Positions 54,158 through 64,000 of a stretch of 64,000 nucleotides of DNA are shown here, one piece after another (position 1 is the first letter of the stretch; every line of letters begins with the position of its first letter). The notes under the pieces were generated by a model, which was not told where the DNA came from, did not search any database, and saw only the letters and a program-made list of their open reading frames with translations. The position numbers were made by a program, and so were the translations under genes. The stretch is taken from the NCBI GenBank assembly GCA_963853835.1, contig OY970824.1, positions 64,498,884 to 64,562,883 on the forward strand, written 5' to 3'. This stretch comes from Calendula officinalis. Taxonomy: Eukaryota > Streptophyta > Magnoliopsida > Asterales > Asteraceae.

Positions 54158-55300
54158 CATTTGTAGAGCTGATCATGCTAGAAGCATCTCGAAGTTACAA
54201 TTAATTTCCCAAAAATTAAACACCAATTTAAGAAATTATAAATTGTTACCATTTGGAAATTAAGGAATCATCAATTTACTTGAGAAACTTACCAGCTGTT
54301 ACAAACGGGCGTGTGCAAGAGACGGCAATTATTAAAGTCATCTCATGAGAAGAAAGAAAAAAACCCAAAGTACAATGGTAACCGACAAACATACAACTTC
54401 TAAAGTAATGCACTTCAAAATAAAGCAAGAAGGTGGTACAATCACCAACAATGAAATTGGTGAATCATCATTCATGGTAGTATACTATGGTAATGCATCA
54501 GCTAAATCAGGTACCATTCATGTGGGAGTCATAACATGGTAAACTACAAACAAATGTGTATGTCCCCTTATTTCTAATTTCTGATTGCGACAATTGTGCC
54601 TGCTGCTACCAAATTATAATCGTTCTTTACCTACCAATGCATAACTTGTAATTGATTCAACAATCCAGTTGTAGCTTGTAAACACAATTTCACAAATTGA
54701 AGGTGTGAAACAATCAGATAGAATAACATTAGAAAAATATAAAGCTACCAAATTAGCACAATCAAACAGTTGCTAAATTACAAAAGGAACAAACAAAGGC
54801 ACTATATAATTTAGCAAATTACGCACATTATTTCCGGAATTCTGAATTAACAAACTCACCAAAAACATCGGTAGTCATCTGCAGTTTGACATTGAAGAAT
54901 CACGAACCCAACACGGTATTTGCGTTCCTTTTCCCGTTCGGAAGATGTTAAGAAAATCAACTGGAAAAAGTAAAAAACTAAAAAAAAACGCAATCTCTTG
55001 AAACTGCACAAGGGTTCGGCGAGGAGCATATTCCCGACTGCGGAGGAGCATACTACCATTTGTGGCGAGAAAGGTCTTCGGAAGGGTTCGGCGAGGGATT
55101 GCGAAGAGAAATGTAATGCTAGTGTTCGGTGAGGGAGGAGATGGCCAAATGAACCCTAAGCTGTGATGACCCGGCATGATTTGTGTGTCAAATGTGAATT
55201 TTACGCATTTGCCCTTTGAGTCAGCATGTGAGTCACCATTTTGAGTCATTGTGATTGGCTGCAGTATTATCTAGTCATCAAAATGAAATCAAGTCCTTGC
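54158..55300. other. Region right of the solo LTR, possible gene remnant
   Basis: On the minus strand a stretch from about 55250 to 54856 is open in places and ends in a donor-like GTGAGT (about 54862), but no family is recognised. A 54345-54542 plus-strand ORF has no domain. The TGCCCTTTGAGTCAGCAT sequence at 55208 recurs at 49997. Confidence 0.35.

Positions 55301-55302
<2 letters not shown>

Positions 55303-55386
<84 letters not shown>
55303..55386. repeat. (TA)n microsatellite
   Basis: About 42 uninterrupted TA dinucleotides. Confidence 0.95.
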
Positions 55387-55387
<1 letters not shown>

Positions 55388-55389
<2 letters not shown>

Positions 55390-55754
55390 TCCGGATCCGG
55401 TGAGGACTCTTTTCCCGGTGAGGACTGCGAGGACTCCAAAAAAACCCTAAAAATGATCCAAACCAAACTTTTTTCAAAACAATTTCTTTTTTAAATATCA
55501 AAATCGCAGCCTATAAGATCCAAAAAAAAAAATTTCAAAAATGATTCAAAAAAATAAAAATGGATCTTAATAATGATCCACAAAAAAATATGGATCATTA
55601 TTATGATCCACAAAAAAAAAAAAGTGGATCATAACTTTTTTTTCAATTTTTTTTTTGTCAAATGTAGTAATAATCATGGGGAGTTATATATATTTTTTCC
55701 AGAATTTTTTGAAATTTTTTTGACGTGTCCTCGCGAGTCCTCACCGTTTTTGTA

Positions 55755-55756
<2 letters not shown>
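55388..55756. mobile_element. TA-anchored inverted-repeat element, about 370 bp
   Basis: GGTGAGGACTC near the left end and GAGTCCTCACC near the right are complementary, and TA repeats border both sides. The interior has several GGATCATTATTATGATCC-like palindromes. Non-coding. Confidence 0.5.
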
Positions 55757-55803
<47 letters not shown>

Positions 55804-55856
55804 TGAATTAGTTTCAGAACCAAATCCCACTTATTTATATATATATATATATATAT
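55755..55856. repeat. TA repeats around a short element end
   Basis: Two TA runs flank GGTTGAATTAGTTTCAGAAC (about 55801), a sequence that reappears at 57962. It looks like the end of one element split or copied around the block at 55857-57839. Confidence 0.6.
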
Positions 55857-57963
<2,107 letters not shown>

Positions 57964-58179
57964 TTGAATTAGTTTCAGAACCAATTAAGGCTACAGAACC
58001 AGCAGAACTCAATCTAAATCATTGATTTTTAAAATGAAATGATCATGAAAGACACATTAATGTATTTGATGAGGGACCCCCAAATATTGGTTTGCATGGA
58101 TGTCATTAATGCATGTATACATATATGTATATGTTTTCATGTATGTATACATAAGTGTTATCTATACATATATGTATAC

Positions 58180-58870
58180 ATGAAGTTGTCCGCCATCTGA
58201 AGAAGCATGAGTATCCGAAGACTCATAGTGATCTGAAGCGTATAAAGGTCTGAAGTTTCAGTGACGCAGAAAGACACGAGTATTGCACAAGTTTGCATAT
58301 CGCCGATAAAGGGAATCCTATGTATATCTTCCAGAAGACATCGGCGATCAAAAGACGACAGAAAGTACGTACTGTCAGAATCCCTTTAGTAGCGTTCGTC
58401 GCATGAAATATCATCTGCACCAACGGAATCCTTACATGTGGATTCATTCGTACATCTCGTAGCTGTCATGTTTTTTAAACACTATAAATAGAAGACTTGA
58501 TGAACGAATTCCATGTGCACACAAGTTCTCACCCTGCTAAAAGCTTCCTCTGTTAATATCCTTTGACCAGAGTGTGAACAACCAGTGATACCTTCTGTTA
58601 CTTTGTTTCGATAATTGAAACTTAGTAACAAAGGTGTCTGGTCTTGTGCTTGATCATTTGTTGATCAATACTTGTCTTAGATAGTATTTGTTATCGTCTA
58701 CATCTTACAAGTAGTTTAGTTAAGATTCGTGTTCTTAGCTATTACGCAACTACTTGTATCTTTATTTATCATTATTGATTAATAAAGAAAAGTTTATTTA
58801 TTGTTGAGTGTCATCAATTTTAATTTGGTCAATAGAACTATATAAGTGCAATTCAACACTTATCACGGGA
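58180..58870 (+). promoter_or_regulatory. LTR-like or pararetrovirus-like promoter and poly(A) unit
   Basis: TGACG (about 58261), a TATA box CTATAAATA at about 58482-58490 and an AATAAA at 58781-58786 follow one another on the plus strand within 530 bp, with a T-rich non-coding transcript region between. Promoter and poly(A) signal this close together resemble a retrotransposon LTR or a plant pararetroviral leader. No adjoining coding region or terminal repeat was found, so the class is open. Confidence 0.35.
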
Positions 58871-59952
58871 CTAATATATGTATACAATTAAATGCAATAT
58901 CTAAAATCAAATAATGATGCACAAAATACGAGCGTTGATGCAGCTTCGCACAAACTATGAAACTAACTAGGTAGAACATAAAAACATATGATTCTTGCAG
59001 ATATAATCTTAACAATTATAAATAATAAAGTCATAATTAACAGAATAATTAAAGTGATGGAAGTGGCCTTCGGGGAGGACATGTATTAAGAGAATGTCAA
59101 AGTTAACAGAAGGACGACTTGCTTTTTTCCAGTTGTCCTTTCCCTCCTATTACATGTGTGAACTCTATTGCCGTTTTTCAAATATATCGTCAAAAATTTT
59201 GTTTATGTATCGTAAATTATTAATACAATTTAAAAATGATAAAACCCCAATGTACGTACGTATTTTTCACATTACATTATATCCTCTTATACCGTTATTC
59301 GTTTCATAAGTTATAATGTTGGACCTAATTGACATATTATTTAGTAACTTAATTTCTAGATAATAAAAAAACCTAAATACTTTTTCTCACAAAACAAACG
59401 TAAATACCTTCTCTCACAAACAAAGCTTTATAAACTTAAAGAACCTGATGAATTAATATGCATACAGCATACCGAGTAAATTATTATTGAAGCTGAATAA
59501 AGAAAAAATTCCAGTCGGATGTAGTAGCCGGAAAGCCACACGGTGGACAATGTTGGCAACTACAACCACAAAAATAATACTCCGTATGATTAATTAATTA
59601 GTCCAAATCTGTTACCTCGTGAAAAGTCAAATACTTTAACTAATACTCGTAATAATTTATATTTTGACTTCGGTTTATGGGTCAAATACAAAGTTATCAG
59701 AAAATCAAATAAAGATTTACTACATGTAAAAACACGTATATATTTCTGCCAATTTATATCATTTGAGATAGCTGTTATGTGGAGGTCATTACTGATGTAG
59801 TTATTGTCTCATTAGGTGTGTGATTAGGTATGATATGAAGTATATGCTTTTGAATGAACAAAAGTTTGACAGTTATGTGTCCTGAAAATGGAGATTATGG
59901 AACATATAATGTGTACTTTTTTGTACATTTTTCAAGCGGGCATATGAATATA
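58871..59952. other. Intergenic, AT-rich
   Basis: No credible gene. A 71-codon ORF at 59094-59309 has no recognised features. Confidence 0.4.
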
Positions 59953-59991
59953 CTAGCAGGTTACCCGCACAATGCGGCGGCGGGTACCCTG
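59953..59991 (-). mobile_element. Helitron-type 3' terminus
   Basis: On the minus strand CCCGCCGCCGCATTGTGCGGG forms a GC-rich hairpin, followed by TAACCTG and CTAG, then T. This matches the Helitron hairpin-CTRR rule. The element body would extend to higher coordinates; no 5' TC end was identified. Confidence 0.5.
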
Positions 59992-60274
59992 TGACTAAAT
60001 TTGATGGCGATCAAGTAGTGGGTGGTGACGACGGTAGTGATAGTGGCTGCTGGTTGTGGTCGTGCGGATGGTGGGTGATGTTAATTTTAATTTTGTAAAG
60101 ATTAATAAAGATATCTCATAAGTTTCCTTAAATCCGAAATTGGCATTTTTTTAAATATGAGCCGTTTTAGCTATGTTGAATATCTCATAAGTTTCCTTAG
60201 ATTCGAAATTGGCGTTTTTTAAAATATGAGTCGTTTTAGTTATATTGAAGTTAAAGGTTATATATATTAGTTGT

Positions 60275-60375
60275 TGGGATAAAGCAAAGTATCAAGTAGA
60301 TTAATTGGTTAATACACAATCCGTACTCGCAAAAGGTCTTGGGTTCGAATCCCCTAAGCAATATTTTTTACAAAG
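60275..60375 (+). mobile_element. tRNA-derived SINE or tRNA relic
   Basis: A-box-like TAGATTAATTGGTTAAT (from 60297) and a perfect B box GGTTCGAATCC (60342-60352) are 45 bases apart, as in tRNA genes. The flanks do not form an acceptor stem, so a working tRNA is unlikely. An AGCAAAGT stretch before the A box is shared with 43250-43350. Confidence 0.5.
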
Positions 60376-61193
60376 CATGTGAATATATAACTAAACTGTA
60401 ATTTGATTTGCTCCTTCGAGTCAACTCAAGAAGTTTGATTTGTGATTAAAAACTAAATAAAATGGTTATTTTTCAGTTTATATAATGTATGTCTTGTAAT
60501 ACAAGATATCTCGATAAGCAAGTTTTTAATAATCTCACTTTGTGATGAACACATGCGTGCGACCAAATATGTGATATTTGAGAGCGACATGTGTTGAATT
60601 ATATGACTTTCAACATTTTACAAAATACGACAATGAAAGAAACCAATGTTCCTTTGTTTGGTCCATATATGACATTTTGTTAATTTTTTATCAGTTGTTT
60701 AATAAAACAAAGACTAATTCAAATATAAATTAACCAAAAAATATTACACTTGCTTAAAGTTTTAAGGTTCGATAACATTTCGATTCAAGATCCTAGAAGC
60801 TTCGCGCTCTACTCGAGCACTCTTTATATGTTTTGAGCTCCTATTATTTATTCCAACTTGAGCTCAATCTTGATAAGCTATAACTTTGATTAAGCTCAAT
60901 GAAAGTAATAACTCAGGTTATTTGATAAAATTGGCTAGTTTACAATCCCACGTATGAGGTTAATGTCGAATTATGTTTTATATTATATTCACATCATATA
61001 TTAACATAGTTTTTAGAAAATTTATCAATTTTAATTCTAAAAAACTGTTTAAAAAAAATACTAAAATACAAGAATAAAACTTTGTTTATATTGTGTTTTG
61101 GCCGTTGACTTGGAGCCAAATTGTTTTTTGACCTTTTCCCACTGTTTTTTTATTTTTATTTTTTATTTTTATTTTTACCCACCACAGCCATCC
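60376..61193. other. Upstream region of the UXS gene
   Basis: AT-rich, no ORF. It should contain the promoter; I see no clear TATA box at a fixed distance because the transcription start is unknown. Confidence 0.4.
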
Positions 61194-61385
61194 ATGGCTT
61201 CAAACAACAACAAAGCTTTCAACTTTTTCACTGTAGATCCTGAATTCATCATTAATTTCACCAAACCTCATACTGATACACTCATCTCCAGATCCATCTC
61301 AACTTCCCAATTCAAAGTACCTAACTTGCTAAATCAAACCCCCAAATTCAACAATAATCATGAACAACATGAAGCAATTACATAA
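61194..61385 (+). CDS. Upstream ORF overlapping the UXS start codon
   Basis: A 63-residue frame starting MASNNNKAFNFFTVDP begins 166 bases before the UXS ATG and ends 26 bases after it, in another frame. Because it spans the main start, ribosomes that translate it cannot simply reinitiate at that ATG. This could lower UXS translation; whether it is conserved or in the transcript is unknown. Confidence 0.35.
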   Translation: MASNNNKAFNFFTVDPEFIINFTKPHTDTLISRSISTSQFKVPNLLNQTPKFNNNHEQHEAIT

Positions 61386-63937
61386 ACAATCAACAGCAAA
61401 TCAAAGAAGAGATGAAGAATCACCCACTACTCAAACCCCGCCTTACTCACCAAAATCGCTCAAGCCCCCGTCATCATCCAGATATCTCACAAGATCCATC
61501 AATTACATCCTCAAAGAACAGCGTCTACTCTTCATTTTAATCGGATTCTTAATCGGTTCCGCCTTCGTCATCTTCAAACCCTCGTTTTCCACAATCAGTA
61601 GCGAAAATGAAAGCACTTCAATGCACAGATCAATTTCAATCTCCAAGCGAGATTCCACCGCTCATTTCTTCCGTCCTGTTAGTCAATTAACAGGGCGGAT
61701 CCCGGTGGGAATTGGGCAGAAGAGGCGGCGGGTGGTGGTGACCGGTGGATCTGGGTTTGTTGGTAGTCATTTAGTCGATAAGTTGATTGCAAGAGGTGAT
61801 GATGTGATTGTGATTGATAATTTCTTCACTGGTAGAAAAGAGAATGTTGAACATCATTTTCGAAACCCTAGATTTGAGCTAATTAGGCATGATGTGGTTG
61901 AACCTATTTTATTGGAAGTTGATCAAATTTATCATTTAGCTTGCCCTGCTTCACCAGTTCATTACAAGTATAATCCTGTCAAGACCATCATATCCTTTTT
62001 TAAGCATGTTCTTAATTGTTATTGTTATTTGCATTTATATATAAATTTTACAAACAATTGATCTCAGAAAACTAAAAATTAGGGATTTTGACCTTAAAGT
62101 AATGCAATATGTATATTAAGTGCTATAGATTATAATTCACTAATTTTGTTAATCTCTTGATGATTATGAAATTGAGTATCGTTCGTTAAGATGTAGTACT
62201 GTAAAAAGACTAATACTTTGAATTAGGATGTTAAAATTCGCTATCTTTTTCATTTTAATGTATACATGAATTTGAATTAAATATGAATATGTAAATCTTT
62301 AACTACTGTGATTACAAAACGAATGTGGTGGGTACCTTAAACATGTTGGGACTTGCAAAGAGAATTGGGGCAAGATTTTTGCTTACAAGCACTAGTGAGG
62401 TTTATGGGGACCCACTTGAGCATCCTCAAAAGGAGACGTATTGGGGGCACGTGAATCCCATAGGTGAGTGAAACTTAACCGAATTTTTACTCTGTTTTAT
62501 ACGTTATTTATTTAATTATTTTGTTTATGTTTGATATTGTGTAGGTGTTAGAAGCTGCTATGATGAAGGAAAAAGGACGGCTGAAACCTTAACAATGGAT
62601 TATCATCGTGGTGATGGTGTAGAGGTGATTAATTACATTTTGTTTTTGTATAATATTACGTATTTACCCTTGTTTTACCTTTTATGGTACATGCTGCAGG
62701 TACGAATTGCCCGTATTTTTAACACATATGGTCCTCGTATGTGTCTGGATGATGGCCGTGTTGTTAGCAACTTTGTTGCACAGGTAAAACTACTTTTTGT
62801 ATTTTTCCTTTTTTTTAATATAATGATGAGTTATATAATCACTTAATGTTCATTACAAGTCATTTGTACATATTTCTTAGTGAGATAGCCATGTTTTGCA
62901 GGCCATCCGCAAACAACCAATGACAGTTTATGGTGATGGAAAACAAACAAGAAGTTTTCAATACGTTTCTGACTTGGTAAGCTTTTTTATATCAATTTTG
63001 ATCAAGCTTTTTATTTTAATTTAAATTGTTTAATCGTACTTTAAACATTATATATCAATTCTGATTTCAGGTTGACGGACTCATGGCACTAATGGAAGGT
63101 GAACATATTGGACCTTTCAACTTGGGGAATCCAGGAGAGTTCACTATGTTAGAGCTTGCTCAGGTTTGTCTCTTAAAATCAAATGGGTCGAAAACCTCCT
63201 AAATCATTTTATTAAAAGAAAATTGGCATAGTATTCAAGTAATATAATTCTTTTAATCATATCTGAATCCCTAATAATTTGTAAAGATTTAATCTTTCTG
63301 GGTAAACACTGTTACGGGTCAACCCGACCTGGCACGTTTTGACCATGACCTGACCCACCTATATTTAACACTCTAAATAATTACAAAGATTTATTCTTTT
63401 TTGGGAAAAAACTGTTTCGGGTCAACCTGACCCAACTTGTTTTAACCATGACCTGACCCACCTTATTTTAATCGTATTTGACGCTCAAATTATTTATAAA
63501 GGTTTTACCTTTTTGGGGAAAAAGTGTTTTGGGCCAACCAACCCCGCCCCATTATGACCATGACCCGACCCATCTATTTTTAACTATATTTGACTCTAGT
63601 TATTTATAAAGATATAATCTTTATGGGCAAAAAAATGTATCGGGCCAGCCCGTCCCAACCTGTTTTGACCAGTGACCGGCCCGCCCATTTTTCCACCTGT
63701 AGTTTTGAGCATAAACTTTGGTATTAGGTTGTGAAAGAAACTATTGACCCAAGTGCTACAATCGAATTCAAAGAAAACACAGCTGATGATCCTCAAAAAA
63801 GGAAACCGGATATTAGTAAAGCAAAAAGCTTTCTAAATTGGGAGCCCAAAATAACACTCCGAGAGGGTTTGCCACGAATGGCAGCTGATTTTAGAAACCG
63901 TATCTTGAATGAAGATGAAGGCAAAGGCCAAAAGTGA
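61360..63937 (+). CDS. UXS: UDP-glucuronic acid decarboxylase (UDP-xylose synthase), membrane-anchored
   Basis: Seven exons: 61360-61989, 62316-62463, 62545-62624, 62700-62783, 62902-62976, 63071-63163 and 63728-63937, giving about 439 residues. The enzyme makes UDP-xylose from UDP-glucuronate for xylan, xyloglucan and glycoprotein synthesis. A cytoplasmic N-terminus is followed by one hydrophobic helix (LLFILIGFLIGSAFVIF, about residues 58-74), the type II Golgi form like Arabidopsis UXS2/UXS4. The Rossmann motif VVVTGGSGFVGSHL binds NAD. DNFFTGRKENVEH, HLACPASPVHYKYNP, LLTSTSEVYGDP and the catalytic YDEGKR (YxxxK) follow, then ARIFNTYGPRM and GDGKQTRSFQYVSDL. Intron 1 appears to be of the U12 AT-AC type. 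Introns 2-6 are GT-AG. An upstream ORF overlaps the start. The last intron holds four diverged repeats. Confidence 0.93.
61990..62315 (+). other. Probable U12-type AT-AC intron (UXS intron 1)
   Basis: The intron must lie between the codons for NPVKTI and KTNVVGTLNM to keep the conserved protein, which leaves exact ends ATATCCTTTTTT and ATTAC. ATATCCTT is the U12 5' splice-site consensus. TCTTTAAC at 62296-62303 resembles the U12 branch site, with its branch A about 13 bases from the 3' end. No GT-AG alternative preserves the frame and sequence. Confidence 0.85.
63283..63712. repeat. Four diverged ~110-bp tandem repeats in the last UXS intron
   Basis: Units start near 63283, 63385, 63498 and 63608, each opening with AAAGRT.T..TCTTT and containing a GGGTCAACC..., GACCATGACC..GACCC core. 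Divergence between units is substantial, so the array is old. The exon boundaries are unaffected. Confidence 0.75.
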
Positions 63938-64000
63938 GCTATCAATTACAAGTGTGTATAGATTCAACCGCCTATATCTATATGTTTGTTTAATTCTTTG

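Noticed and set aside
55241..55501. ORFs of 69-79 codons rich in IYIYIY on both strands
   Set aside because: They are translations of the TA microsatellite, open in every frame by composition.
60290..60365. A functional tRNA gene
   Set aside because: A and B boxes fit, but no acceptor stem pairs, so a SINE or relic is more likely.

Overview
The window is plant nuclear DNA. Genes are split by spliceosomal introns, the intergenic space is AT-rich, and there are abundant LTR retrotransposons, LINE and SINE copies, Helitron ends and many MITEs. The protein families (EXO70, BAHD, UXS, PGG ankyrin proteins, GOST-type receptors) indicate a eudicot. The SIRE-like Copia elements with a large third ORF resemble elements I associate with Asteraceae; that placement is inference.

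Host genes from left to right: a four-exon YkgJ-type Cys-cluster protein (2735-3705, minus); a single-exon GOST/CAND7-like seven-helix membrane protein (7702-9015, minus); a single-exon BAHD acyltransferase (10387-11673, minus); a three-exon ankyrin-PGG protein (14368-17013, minus); a single-exon EXO70H-like exocyst subunit (45761-47611, minus); and a seven-exon UDP-glucuronate decarboxylase (61360-63937, plus). The first UXS intron appears to be a U12-type AT-AC intron, and an upstream ORF overlaps its start codon. The genes are functionally unrelated and each is its own transcription unit. A frameshifted polygalacturonase remnant lies near 50.2-50.6 kb and an unidentified broken fragment near 2.4 kb.

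Mobile DNA fills most of the rest. An apparently complete 11.5 kb Copia element (17258-28753) has 618-bp LTRs in which I see no difference, a TAAAT target duplication, open gag and pol, and a 1160-codon third ORF. It sits about 245 bp upstream of the ankyrin gene's start codon. A related 6.7 kb element (35301-41976, minus) has lost all of pol through a gag-to-ORF3 deletion and carries stops and frameshifts. A short motif, TACTACTGRT, recurs in both orientations across the LTR, spacer and coding parts of these elements. Other elements include a 2.4 kb solo LTR (51742-54152), a 5'-truncated LINE, tRNA-derived SINEs, two hAT-type MITEs with 8-bp duplications, and several Harbinger-type elements with TTA/TAA duplications. 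One Harbinger element encodes a MYB/SANT-like protein, and two are nested inside copies of the same Mariner-like MITE family. Long TA repeats and TA-anchored elements occupy 55.3-58 kb.
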